Of a stretch of 52,107 bases of DNA, positions 39,044 through 47,536 are shown piece after piece. The translations under genes were made by a program, and so were the position numbers. Positions within the stretch are counted from its first letter, which is position 1, and each line of letters begins with the position of its first letter. The notes under the pieces are model-generated. The model was not told where the DNA came from, searched no databases, and worked only from the letters and a program-made list of their open reading frames with translations. The stretch is from DUUI01 sp964627845 (GTDB taxonomy: Bacteria; Bacillota_I; Bacilli_A; Erysipelotrichales; Erysipelotrichaceae), in contig CAZVKL010000005.1 of NCBI GenBank assembly GCA_964627845.1, forward strand, positions 1 through 52,107. The letters are read 5' to 3'.

Positions 39044-40469
39044 ACAACCAAATCTCGTTTTGATTATGTGTGATCAATTTCGAGGAGATGCCATCGCCTA
39101 CAAAGGGCATCCCGATGTATTAACGCCCAACCTAGATACTCTGGCTCAGAATGGTGTTAACTTCAATCATATGTATAGTGCGACACCTAGTTGTATACCA
39201 GCAAGGGTGACATTATTTACAGGGAAACAAGCAAAACACAATAAGCGAGTAGGGTATGAAGAAGGAATTCCATGGAATTATGAGAATATGCTGCCACAAC
39301 TATTAAGTGATGCTGGCTATCAAACTCAAGCGATTGGAAAGCTTCATGTACATCCACCACGCAGAACCTGTGGTTTCAATCATGTTTTATTGCATGATGG
39401 ACACTTATCTTATTATCGAAATAGCGAGTTACCTTATCATCTTCATCAATCTGTGCATGATGATTATCTTCGTTTCTTAAAGAATGAAAAGGGAATTGAT
39501 GCGGATGTGACTGAGACTGGTATTGATCCTAATTCATGGATTGCGCGCCCGTGGCCATATGAAGAAAGACTACATCCAACCAATTGGGTTACGACTGAGA
39601 GCATTGATTTTTTAAGAAAAAGAGATCGGGATAGACCATTTTTCTTAATGAGTAGCTATGTTCGTCCTCATCAACCTTTCGATGCACCCCAACCTTTCTT
39701 TGATTACTACAAAGGTAAGGCACTTAGAGAACCCTTTGTGGGAAATTGGGAGAAGGATGAAAAAACAAATGAATTTGGATTTATTAAAAATTCAATCTAT
39801 GGCACCCATCAAAAGATGCATCAGCAGTTAGCCATGGAAGGTTATTATGCGTGTATCTCCCATGTCGATCATCAGATCGGTCGTTTACTAAACGCGCTTC
39901 AAGAAGATGGAGATATGGACAATACAGTGATTCTATTTTTGAGTGATCATGGTGAATTAATGTTTGATCATCATACATACCGTAAAGTTTTCCCTTATCA
40001 AGGGAGTATCAATGTACCACTCATCATATCTGCTGGTAAAGATGTTAATGTTGATTCTGATTCGTTAGTTGAGTTGTGTGATATTCTACCAACCTTGTTA
40101 GATTTCGCAGGCGTAGCGATTCCAGATGATCTTGATGGACGTTCGTTAAAACAAGCGGTTCTAAACCAAGTTCCATTAGATAGAGAATACATCCATGGAG
40201 AGCATGCCTTTCATTCACAGTTATCAAATCAATTTATTGTCACAAAAACAGATAAATACATTTGGTATAGCGAGAGTGGTGTCGAACAATACTTTGATTT
40301 AAAGAATGATCCCAATGAACTAACTAATTTAATTGACGATCATGACGCACAAGAGAGAATTGACGTTTTACGAAAACTCTTAATTAAAGAACTTTCAGGT
40401 AGACAAGAAGGCTTTGTTGTTGATAACAAACTAACGCCTATAAAAAATCCAGTCGATACACTGGATTAA
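39036..40469 (+). CDS. Cys-type sulfatase / alkaline-phosphatase superfamily hydrolase
   Basis: The 477-residue protein has the sulfatase layout: NLVLIMCDQFRGD with metal-binding Asp at the N-terminus, the active-site motif CIPARVTLFTGK with Cys53 (C-x-P-x-R), and LSDHGELMFDHHTYRK with further metal ligands. In Cys-type sulfatases this Cys is oxidised to formylglycine, in anaerobes by a radical SAM enzyme like the one at 10255. There is no signal peptide, so it acts in the cytosol, on an imported sulfated sugar or possibly a phosphonate or phosphodiester. The C-terminal EYIHGEHAFHSQ and YWYS-like region is typical of cytosolic arylsulfatase-like members. GGAGG precedes it. Confidence 0.87.
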   Translation: MNKQPNLVLIMCDQFRGDAIAYKGHPDVLTPNLDTLAQNGVNFNHMYSATPSCIPARVTLFTGKQAKHNKRVGYEEGIPWNYENMLPQLLSDAGYQTQAIGKLHVHPPRRTCGFNHVLLHDGHLSYYRNSELPYHLHQSVHDDYLRFLKNEKGIDADVTETGIDPNSWIARPWPYEERLHPTNWVTTESIDFLRKRDRDRPFFLMSSYVRPHQPFDAPQPFFDYYKGKALREPFVGNWEKDEKTNEFGFIKNSIYGTHQKMHQQLAMEGYYACISHVDHQIGRLLNALQEDGDMDNTVILFLSDHGELMFDHHTYRKVFPYQGSINVPLIISAGKDVNVDSDSLVELCDILPTLLDFAGVAIPDDLDGRSLKQAVLNQVPLDREYIHGEHAFHSQLSNQFIVTKTDKYIWYSESGVEQYFDLKNDPNELTNLIDDHDAQERIDVLRKLLIKELSGRQEGFVVDNKLTPIKNPVDTLD

Positions 40470-40508
40470 TAAAAAGAGTCTTAAAGGATTTTGAATAAAA
40501 GAGAACGA

Positions 40509-40542
40509 AGGGTGATTTCTAATAAGAGATCATCCTTTTTTT
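40509..40542 (+). terminator. Terminator after sulfatase
   Basis: AGGGTGATTTCT pairs imperfectly with AGAGATCATCCT, followed by seven T residues. Confidence 0.85.
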
Positions 40543-40624
40543 GTTGATTCATTGACAGCTTGATTCAAATTTTTATTTGGGTTCTAAATTAAAAAATTAC
40601 TGAGCCAATGATTGATAGCAGATA

Positions 40625-40667
40625 CAAAAAAGGACTCACCGCTGAATAATTTCAGGGATAAGCCCTT
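40625..40667 (-). terminator. Terminator of the GH112 gene
   Basis: On the minus strand AAGGGCTTATC can pair with GGTGAGTCCTT over 11 positions using G-U wobbles, with an inner CTGAA/TTCAG hairpin, followed by six T residues. Confidence 0.7.
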
Positions 40668-40685
40668 TAACTGAATTAATAAAGT

Positions 40686-42845
40686 TTATATTTCAAACCA
40701 CTTAATTTCTGATTCTTCTAAGTTCACTTCGAAACTACAACCATCGCCTTTATAGATGGTGGTTGTTTGAGGATCATATGTATTGTTAACAACACAGAAA
40801 CTATTTGTCGATGGGTAAACATTCACTTCAACATTATAATTGTCTGAATACCAATGCTTTATCTCATCGAGTTTGCCCGCTGCATAGAAGATACTACGGT
40901 ATAACAAACGAGAATTTTCAAAGTTAAATGGAAGGCCAGACATATAGACGGCTCTACCATTACCATATTCATTGATGGCTAAGTTAACGTTGCGATTTTT
41001 AATCTTAAGGATTTGAGAATCTTCTAACGCATAGATGTTTTTCATCTCTTCACCAAAATGGAGTTCTTCTGGTAACCCTTCTAAAATTGGATGATGATGG
41101 GTTTCCCAATTGTACTTATCGGTAGAAAGTGTGAAACCTAGTTCCTTATCAATCCCTAAGACATCATGTAATTGGAAGTATTTTCCTTCCTTTAAAAATG
41201 CGCTTGGTTCTCCAATTCCAATAAATCCATTCCCTTGATCCACAAATTTACGAATTGCGGCAACAATCGTTGGATTATCCCAGTATTGACCTCCACTAAA
41301 GGCATCGTAAGCTTCACCTACATTGATGATAACACCTTGGCCATCTAAGATGGATGGATTTTCTAAGATATCTTCAAAACTCATGAATTCAACATCAAAT
41401 GGCATCCCGCTTAGGGCTTCTAAGACACCAGAATAGGAATAATATTCTTTATATGAAAGCGCGTGTGCAGTCATATGAGTTCCCCAACTTCTGAGTTTAC
41501 CCCAAGCATTTAGCACGATGACTCTAAATGGCATGACATAAGGTTGTTGATTGTTGACTTTATCATAGAGGAATCTGAATTCATCCGTAACAGAAGTCAC
41601 ATAATCGATAAATTCAGGGAATTTTAGGGCAAGTTGTAGATATCCGCCATAACCAATGCGATCGACTGGTTTTCTGAGAATAGCTCGTCTTGCGGTGACC
41701 CAATTTTCTTTCGCTTCTTTGACTGGATTTCCACCTTCATAGAAAGTGTCTGGGAAAAAGTAAGGTAGGAAACGGCCCTCCGTATACTTAACCCCAGGAA
41801 TATCTGAGATGAGTCGTAATGTTGTTCCATTACCGACAGAGCCAACGACTGCGTCAATTTCTAAATCTTTGAAGTATTTACCATAAGGTTCTGTCCCGAT
41901 CCAATGATCACCTAAGAACATCATGACTTCTTTTCCTTTAGAATGGGTCACTTCTACAAACTTCTTGATTAATGAAGCAACTTCACGTTGTTGAAAATCT
42001 AAGAAATCTTTGAATTCTTTTGTTGGAACAACGAAGGTAGAGTTATGGTAACCTTGATTAATAATGAACTCAGGTCTAAATTTATAGCCAACTTCTTGTT
42101 CGAATTGTTCTAAGATATAAGGACTGACACTGGCACTGTATCCAAACCAATCAACAAATTTTTCACGAGCATAGCGGTCAAACATTAAGGTAAATTGGTG
42201 GAAGAAAGTAGTGTAGCGAATAACATCGACATCTGGGTTATCATCAATGTATTTCTCTAATTTATTTAGAACATATTCTTGTGTCTTTGGTAAGCGAACA
42301 TCGTAAGTCATTTGGTTCTCTTCATTCTTCCATTCATTCGTTAATGAATTATACATATGAACAGGGTCCCAAATAATGAAGGCTAAAAAGCTTACCGTAT
42401 AATTATGGTAAGGGGTCGTGTTATGGATGGTGACAAGGCCTGTTTCTTGGTCGTAGTCCCAATCTTCCATGACTTCAGATGTTGTTCTGTCAATGACTTC
42501 CCACCAACGTTTAATATCATGAATCGTATTTGGTTTCAATTGATCTTTATAGTAGTTACGCATAATATCAATTTGTAGGGTAGTATCTTTAGCGGTAACA
42601 AAATCACTTAACAGATAGACTTGTTGTATTTCATCAGGATTGGCCTTTGCCCACTCATTATCTTTACGAGTCGTGTAATAGGTTGAATACTGTTTAATGT
42701 TGAGCTTTTTTAATTCATCTGGCATATTGGTTCCATCACTATCACGGATGGCATCTGCTTTCCAAAGCTCAATGACTCTTAATGTGTCGTCAATAATATC
42801 AACGTCAGTCGGAACAGTGACTCTACCAACTAATTTTTTTGTCAT
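40686..42845 (-). CDS. GH112 beta-galactosyl-N-acetylhexosamine (or galactosyl-rhamnose) phosphorylase
   Basis: The 719-residue protein matches the lacto-N-biose phosphorylase family (GH112), which splits beta-1,3-galactosyl-GlcNAc/GalNAc, or beta-1,4-galactosyl-rhamnose, to galactose 1-phosphate by phosphorolysis. Characteristic parts are the N-terminal barrel with FLAFIIWDPVHMYNSLTNEW, the FTLMFDRYAREKFVDWFGYS segment, the catalytic-type Asp313 in MFLGDHWIGTEPYGKYF, and the C-terminal half with GQYWDNPTIVAAIRKFVDQG and NGFIGIGEPSAF. Length fits. It lacks a signal peptide, so substrate must be imported, probably by the divergent ABC transporter. GAGG precedes the ATG. Which disaccharide it prefers is not settled by inspection. 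Confidence 0.92.
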   Translation of the reverse strand: MTKKLVGRVTVPTDVDIIDDTLRVIELWKADAIRDSDGTNMPDELKKLNIKQYSTYYTTRKDNEWAKANPDEIQQVYLLSDFVTAKDTTLQIDIMRNYYKDQLKPNTIHDIKRWWEVIDRTTSEVMEDWDYDQETGLVTIHNTTPYHNYTVSFLAFIIWDPVHMYNSLTNEWKNEENQMTYDVRLPKTQEYVLNKLEKYIDDNPDVDVIRYTTFFHQFTLMFDRYAREKFVDWFGYSASVSPYILEQFEQEVGYKFRPEFIINQGYHNSTFVVPTKEFKDFLDFQQREVASLIKKFVEVTHSKGKEVMMFLGDHWIGTEPYGKYFKDLEIDAVVGSVGNGTTLRLISDIPGVKYTEGRFLPYFFPDTFYEGGNPVKEAKENWVTARRAILRKPVDRIGYGGYLQLALKFPEFIDYVTSVTDEFRFLYDKVNNQQPYVMPFRVIVLNAWGKLRSWGTHMTAHALSYKEYYSYSGVLEALSGMPFDVEFMSFEDILENPSILDGQGVIINVGEAYDAFSGGQYWDNPTIVAAIRKFVDQGNGFIGIGEPSAFLKEGKYFQLHDVLGIDKELGFTLSTDKYNWETHHHPILEGLPEELHFGEEMKNIYALEDSQILKIKNRNVNLAINEYGNGRAVYMSGLPFNFENSRLLYRSIFYAAGKLDEIKHWYSDNYNVEVNVYPSTNSFCVVNNTYDPQTTTIYKGDGCSFEVNLEESEIKWFEI

Positions 42846-42913
42846 TTGTCTATTTCCTCATTTCCTTAATTTTCCTCCATGTTATCACAAAATTTCTTCA
42901 ATTTTATGAAATG

Positions 42914-42996
42914 TTGATAAAATCAAAAAGGACAACAAGATTATAAAATTTCACAGCAAGATTTTAATATCTAAGCACTTTCAGATTTGTTATACT
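42914..42996 (+). promoter_or_regulatory. Promoter and operator region of the sugar ABC operon
   Basis: A TATACT -10 (42991-42996) preceded by TG is the likely promoter; no good -35 is present. Direct repeats CAAGATTATAA (42936-42946) and CAAGATTTTAA (42957-42967) lie exactly 21 bases apart, two helical turns, with the second touching the -35 position. This is the layout for an activator of AraC type. An inverted repeat TTGAT-AAA-ATCAA is at 42914-42926. Confidence 0.5.
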
Positions 42997-43040
42997 AACT
43001 TTAGAAATACACAGTAAGAGAAATACTACAAGGAGGAATT

Positions 43041-44426
43041 ATGAAAAAGTTATTATCTTTACTTTTAGTTCTTCTGCTAATCGTAGGATGTACTTCTGAT
43101 CCTGCACCTGCAGACGACACCACGGATCCTGATACAACTGAAACAGATCCAACTCCAGATGCTGATGAGACTGATGAAGAAGAAAAAACTTTAACAGTTT
43201 ATGCATTCAAAGGTGGCTTTGGTGATCAACACTGGAAAGACATGGCTGCTGGCTTTGAAGCATTAAAAGGCAATGTCACAGTTGACTTAGTTATTGAAGC
43301 AAACATCGATGAATTATTAACACCACTTATCTCTGCTGGTGAATACCCAGATGTTATTTACTACAACCAAGGTCAAGAATCACAATTTACAGAAGGTCTT
43401 GTTAAATCTAACCAAGTTGCTGACTTAGAAGATTTATTAACAATGACAGTTCCTGGTGAAGATGTAACTGTTGGCGAAAAAATTGCTGATGGATTTACAA
43501 CTAACCCAACTGCTAGCCCTTATGGCGATGGTAAATTATACCTAGCACCTATCTTTACTTCTGGTCCTGGTTTCGTTTATAACGCAAACTTAGTAGGCGA
43601 TGGTAAAGAATATGCATACCCTACAACATGGGATGATTTCTTCGCTCTTCAAGAACAAGTTGAAACAGATGGACGTCATCTATTCACATGGCCACAACCC
43701 GGTTACCTTGATGCAACATTCCCAGTTATGGTTGCTAATGCTGGTGGAGAAGAACTTCTTGCTAGAGTATTAGGACATGAAGCTGGAATCTATGAAGATC
43801 CAGAAGTTGTTAAAGTGATGGAAACTTTAGGTCATTTAGCTCAAGTTACTATGCCTGAAACAGCTGGTAATGCTACTCGTGATGGTGGTTTCTTAGATAA
43901 CCAACATGCAGTCATGCAAGATAAAGCACTCTTCATGCCTAATGGTGATTGGGTCGTTGGAGAAATGGCAGATTATGAAGCTGCTGAAGGATTCGAATGG
44001 GGTCTAGGACCAGTTCCTACATTTGATGCGGATGCTAAACCTTATGTTGTTTCTTGGTTCGAATCAGTTTATACACTTAAGGATTCTCCAGAACAAGAAT
44101 TAGCGAAAGAGTTTATTGCTTACATGTATTCTGATGAAGCTCAAGAAATGATTGCTAAATCTGGTGCATACCAACCTACAACTAACGCTGCTGAATTTAT
44201 GAGTGAAGAAGCGAAAGCACTTAAAGAAGGCGTGTCTGGTGATGTAGTTTCTGTATCAGGTACAGGATTTGCTGCAACTGAACCAATTCCTGGATTAGAT
44301 TGGAAAGCTGTATTCTTCGGAGCATTAAACGAAGTTGCTACTGGACAAAAATCTGTTGAAGATTGGATTGCAGAAGTTTCTGAAGCAAACGATCGCTTAA
44401 GCGAAGTAGTGATTACTCAAGAATAG
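43041..44426 (+). CDS. Sugar ABC transporter substrate-binding lipoprotein
   Basis: The 461-residue protein has a lipoprotein signal with lipobox IVGC (Cys17), an acidic Thr/Asp/Pro linker (~18-48), and an SBP_bac_1-type fold: LTVYAFKGGFGDQHWKDMAAGFEAL, EYPDVIYYNQGQ, and AFMPNGDWVVGEM-like C-terminal lobe. The overall pattern recalls NgcE-type binding proteins for N-acetylglucosamine or diacetylchitobiose. With the divergent GH112 enzyme, a galactosyl-N-acetylhexosamine disaccharide is the likely ligand. AAGGAGG precedes the ATG. A hairpin follows before the permeases. Confidence 0.9.
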   Translation: MKKLLSLLLVLLLIVGCTSDPAPADDTTDPDTTETDPTPDADETDEEEKTLTVYAFKGGFGDQHWKDMAAGFEALKGNVTVDLVIEANIDELLTPLISAGEYPDVIYYNQGQESQFTEGLVKSNQVADLEDLLTMTVPGEDVTVGEKIADGFTTNPTASPYGDGKLYLAPIFTSGPGFVYNANLVGDGKEYAYPTTWDDFFALQEQVETDGRHLFTWPQPGYLDATFPVMVANAGGEELLARVLGHEAGIYEDPEVVKVMETLGHLAQVTMPETAGNATRDGGFLDNQHAVMQDKALFMPNGDWVVGEMADYEAAEGFEWGLGPVPTFDADAKPYVVSWFESVYTLKDSPEQELAKEFIAYMYSDEAQEMIAKSGAYQPTTNAAEFMSEEAKALKEGVSGDVVSVSGTGFAATEPIPGLDWKAVFFGALNEVATGQKSVEDWIAEVSEANDRLSEVVITQE

Positions 44427-44455
44427 TAATTACTGAATAATTTAAGTTTGAATTG

Positions 44456-44484
44456 AAGGCGAAGACTAGGTCTTCGCCTTTATT
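44456..44484 (+). terminator. Attenuating terminator between binding protein and permeases
   Basis: AAGGCGAAGAC and GTCTTCGCCTT form an 11-bp stem with a 3-base loop, followed by a weak TATTA tail. It probably lowers permease expression relative to the binding protein, like the oppA-oppB terminator. Confidence 0.75.
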
Positions 44485-44502
44485 ACACTAAGGAGGGGTT
44501 TG

Positions 44503-45390
44503 ATGAATCGAAAAAAATCATTAAATATATTTGCCTATTCGATGAGTATACCGGCCTTTATTTTATTCATTTTCTTTATGATTGTGCCAACTATTTATAT
44601 CTTTGTTATGAGTTTATTTAGTTGGATGGGATTAAATGATCCCATGAAATTTGTAGGTTTAAGTAATTTTGAAATCCTATTTAAAGATCCAAATTTCTTT
44701 CATGCCTTTAAAAACACCATCTTTTTAATCGTCTTTGTGACAATTGTGACATTAACGATTGCGGTGGTTATGGCAAGTATCTTAGTTAGAGAAAATGTCA
44801 AAGGTAAGAGTCTATTTAGAGTGATATTCTATATTCCTAATATTCTTTCCATTGTTGTTATTGCAGCAATATTTGGAGCTATTTACCACCCAACCAATGG
44901 GATGTTAAATTCAGTCATTAGCTTCTTTAAAGGAGAACCACATACTTGGGACTGGATTGGTCAATATAGTACTGTCTTATATGCCATTATGGTTGCCTTA
45001 ATCTGGCAAGCAATTGGTTATTATATGGTTATGTATATGGCGAGCATGGCGAGTATTCCAGAACATTTATATGAATCCAGTGCTTTAGACGGAGCGACTG
45101 GACGCCAACAATTCTTTAACATTACACTACCACTTGTTTGGAATACAATTCGTACAACATTAACATTCTTTGTTATTAGTACCATCAATTTGAGTTTCTT
45201 ATTAGTGAAAGCAATATCGTATACTCGAACCGATGGAGCGAGTGAAGTATTCTTGTCCTTCTTGTATAAACAAGCAGATAATAATACATATGGTTATGCG
45301 ATGGCAGCAGGGGTTATTATCTTTATCTTCTCATTCGCATTGTCAGCTCTGATTAACAAAATCACTAAACGTGAAGTGTATCAATACTAG
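44503..45390 (+). CDS. Sugar ABC transporter permease (MalF type)
   Basis: The 295-residue permease has six membrane helices and the EAA loop EHLYESSALDGATGRQQFFNITLPLVWN near residues 187-214, as in MalF/UgpA-type carbohydrate permeases. The N-terminus IFAYSMSIPAFILFIFFMIVPTIYIFVMSLFSW is typical. ATG 44503 with AGGAGGGG about 5 bases upstream is used. It pairs with the next permease to form the channel. No ATPase gene is present; a shared MsmX-like ATPase elsewhere is expected. Confidence 0.93.
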   Translation: MNRKKSLNIFAYSMSIPAFILFIFFMIVPTIYIFVMSLFSWMGLNDPMKFVGLSNFEILFKDPNFFHAFKNTIFLIVFVTIVTLTIAVVMASILVRENVKGKSLFRVIFYIPNILSIVVIAAIFGAIYHPTNGMLNSVISFFKGEPHTWDWIGQYSTVLYAIMVALIWQAIGYYMVMYMASMASIPEHLYESSALDGATGRQQFFNITLPLVWNTIRTTLTFFVISTINLSFLLVKAISYTRTDGASEVFLSFLYKQADNNTYGYAMAAGVIIFIFSFALSALINKITKREVYQY

Positions 45391-45398
45391 GAGGGACT

Positions 45399-46268
45399 AT
45401 GAAAGAAAATAAAAGAAATTATTCGAAAATATTTGTCTATGTGTTCCTTGTAGTATTTGCGATCTCTATCTTGGTACCCATTGCATGGGTTATGCTCGCT
45501 TCATTAAAGGACCAAAAAGATTATGCAGCAGGCGTATGGAATCTACCTACTCAATTATATTGGGAAAACTTTAGACAAGCTTGGGTCGATGCACGAATGG
45601 GAGAATATTTAGGAAACTCTATTATAGTGACGTTCCTAGGAATTGGATTTCTATTATTATTAGCACTCCCATCAGCTTATGTTTTATCAAGATATAAATT
45701 CAAAGGTGAAAAGTTCATGAACACCATGTATATGGCAGGGCTTTTTATCAATATAAACTACATTGCGGTACCAATCTTCTTAATTCTCTTAAACATTGAT
45801 GTCACGCTCCAATCAGCATTTGGGTTTAGATTCTTATTGAATAACCGAGTGGTATTGGCATTAATCTATGCGGTATCAGCACTTCCATTTACCATTTATT
45901 TATTAAGCAATTATTTCAAAACACTACCAACGGCATTTGAGGAAGCGGCTCAAATTGATGGATACAGTCATTTTCAAATCATGACTCGTATTATGATCCC
46001 TTTAGCACGCCCTAGTATCGTTACTGTCATTTTGTTTAATTTCCTCTCATTTTGGAATGAATATATTTTGGCATTAACATTGATGCCTTCTAGTGGTAAA
46101 ACGTTACCAGTTGGATTAATCAATTTGATCAACGCTGGTAAAACTGCACCAAACTATGGTCGTTTATACGCGGGCTTAGTTATCGTCATGTTACCAACAC
46201 TAATCCTTTATATTATAGTTCAAAAGAAACTTATTGAAGGTATGACTGTTGGTGGTATTAAAGATTAG
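45399..46268 (+). CDS. Sugar ABC transporter permease (MalG type)
   Basis: The 289-residue second permease has six helices and the EAA loop TAFEEAAQIDGYSHFQIMTRIMIPLARPSIVTV near residues 181-213. The N-terminal VPIAWVMLASLKDQKDYAAGVWNLP and C-terminal KKLIEGMTVGGIKD are standard for MalG-type proteins. A GGAGG Shine-Dalgarno starts at the previous stop codon, leaving 8 bases between genes. It completes the membrane part of the importer. Confidence 0.93.
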   Translation: MKENKRNYSKIFVYVFLVVFAISILVPIAWVMLASLKDQKDYAAGVWNLPTQLYWENFRQAWVDARMGEYLGNSIIVTFLGIGFLLLLALPSAYVLSRYKFKGEKFMNTMYMAGLFININYIAVPIFLILLNIDVTLQSAFGFRFLLNNRVVLALIYAVSALPFTIYLLSNYFKTLPTAFEEAAQIDGYSHFQIMTRIMIPLARPSIVTVILFNFLSFWNEYILALTLMPSSGKTLPVGLINLINAGKTAPNYGRLYAGLVIVMLPTLILYIIVQKKLIEGMTVGGIKD

Positions 46269-46277
46269 GAGGCCATG

Positions 46278-46439
46278 ATGAAAGTTCAATCAATTCTGAA
46301 AATAATCGCATTTATTGTATTTTTATACTTAGTCCATGCGGGCCGATTAATAACGGGTGCACAAGGACTGGGTGTTCAAGCTATTGGCTTATTTGGTCTG
46401 TTAGGTTTATTATATTTATACAATCAACGCTATCAATAA
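46278..46439 (+). CDS. Very small membrane protein of the sugar ABC operon
   Basis: This 53-residue frame codes for two hydrophobic helices (IIAFIVFLYLVHAG and GVQAIGLFGLLGLLYLY) separated by RLITGAQ and ends in NQRYQ. AGGAGG overlaps the previous stop codon and lies 5 bases before ATG 46278 (an adjacent ATG at 46275 would add one residue). A terminator follows at once, so it is the last gene of the ABC operon. Similar tiny two-helix proteins occur next to sugar transporters, but I cannot name a function; an accessory role for the permease is an inference. Confidence 0.75.
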   Translation: MKVQSILKIIAFIVFLYLVHAGRLITGAQGLGVQAIGLFGLLGLLYLYNQRYQ

Positions 46440-46441
46440 TT

Positions 46442-46467
46442 AACACTCTAATCGTAGAGTGTTTTTT
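46442..46467 (+). terminator. Terminator of the sugar ABC operon
   Basis: AACACTCTA-atcg-TAGAGTGTT, a perfect 9-bp stem with a 4-base loop, followed by T residues. Confidence 0.92.
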
Positions 46468-46481
46468 CTTAAGGAGGATCT

Positions 46482-46955
46482 ATGGATTTAGTCTTTACCA
46501 ATGAGTGTAAGCGATTCAATGTTCGAGTCGCCGTTTTAATCAAACACAACGATGAATACTTAGTCATGAATGATAATCATGCAAAATATGATTATCTTAT
46601 TGGCGGTCGAATTAATTTGTTTGAGACCAGTATCGATGCTGCCAAAAGAGAAGTGTTTGAAGAACTACACGAACAAATTGAGATTGATGATTTAAAATTT
46701 ACATATGAGTCTTTCTTCTATGAAGAGACTTTACAATTAAATTATCATGAAATAGGCTTTGTTTATCTTGGCCGATTAAACGAAAATTCACATTTTCTAA
46801 ATGAAAAAGAATCCGTTATGGATTCTAATCGATTTCATTGGATAAAGATACATCAACCCGCTCAACCTCAATTTGTCTTTGACTATTTAAGAGAAAAGGG
46901 GGTGCCTAGCACTTGTGTTCATCTGGTTTCAAATGAAATTTCTAAATCGTCTTGA
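46482..46955 (+). CDS. Nudix hydrolase
   Basis: The 157-residue protein has a Nudix box GRINLFETSIDAAKREVFEEL-like (G-x5-E-x7-REVxEEL) near residues 45-66, preceded by VRVAVLIKHNDEYLVMND. The substrate, a nucleoside diphosphate linked to another group, cannot be told from sequence. AAGGAGG precedes the ATG. Its 3' end overlaps the convergent HAD gene by 37 bases, which is long for this window. Confidence 0.88.
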   Translation: MDLVFTNECKRFNVRVAVLIKHNDEYLVMNDNHAKYDYLIGGRINLFETSIDAAKREVFEELHEQIEIDDLKFTYESFFYEETLQLNYHEIGFVYLGRLNENSHFLNEKESVMDSNRFHWIKIHQPAQPQFVFDYLREKGVPSTCVHLVSNEISKSS

Positions 46956-47536
46956 AGATAGCTTTTAAGTTGTTCTATATCATTTTGATAGTGATAAATA
47001 TGAAGTCCACTTAACTGTGCCCCTTCAATATTTTCTAACTTGTCATCAATGAAGACAGATTCATGCGGCAATAAATTAAACTTATTCAAGAAGTCCAAGT
47101 AGATTTCTTGATCAGGCTTAATCAGTTTTGAGTCTGCTGATATATAAATCCCGTCAAAAACTGTAAAGACAGAATTTTTTTCTTTGAACGCATAAAATTG
47201 TTTTGAGATATTAGACAATAGATAAATTTGATAATGACTATTTTTAAGGTCATGAATCAGTGTTTCCATTTGAGGATCAACTTCTAATGCATCAATCCAC
47301 TCATAGATAATCCGTTCAATGGCTTTATGATAGTGTTGTGGTGCATTTTTTTGGATTTGAGTAATCACCTCATCAAGTTCATGTCCTCTATCAAGATTTA
47401 CCCATAAACCAGACTCATATAGATAATCATATAAAGCTAGTGCTTCTTCTTTCGAGTTTGTAAAGCGATGGTAGATATCATATGGGTCGAATTTGGCAAT
47501 GACATTGCCTAAGTCAAATACTATATTTTTAATCAT
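46919..47536 (-). CDS. HAD superfamily phosphatase (YihX-like)
   Basis: The 205-residue protein has HAD motif I as VFDLGNVIAKFDP, where the usual DxD is DLG as in YihX-type members, motif II as LLSNIS, motif III lysine in KLIKPDQEIY, and motif IV as FIDDKLENIEGA. A helical cap lies between motifs I and II. Members dephosphorylate sugar phosphates or nucleotides; substrate unknown. It overlaps the upstream carboxypeptidase gene by 4 bases (ATGA), so they are co-transcribed, and overlaps the convergent Nudix gene by 37 bases. Confidence 0.85.
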   Translation of the reverse strand: MIKNIVFDLGNVIAKFDPYDIYHRFTNSKEEALALYDYLYESGLWVNLDRGHELDEVITQIQKNAPQHYHKAIERIIYEWIDALEVDPQMETLIHDLKNSHYQIYLLSNISKQFYAFKEKNSVFTVFDGIYISADSKLIKPDQEIYLDFLNKFNLLPHESVFIDDKLENIEGAQLSGLHIYHYQNDIEQLKSYLQDDLEISFETR

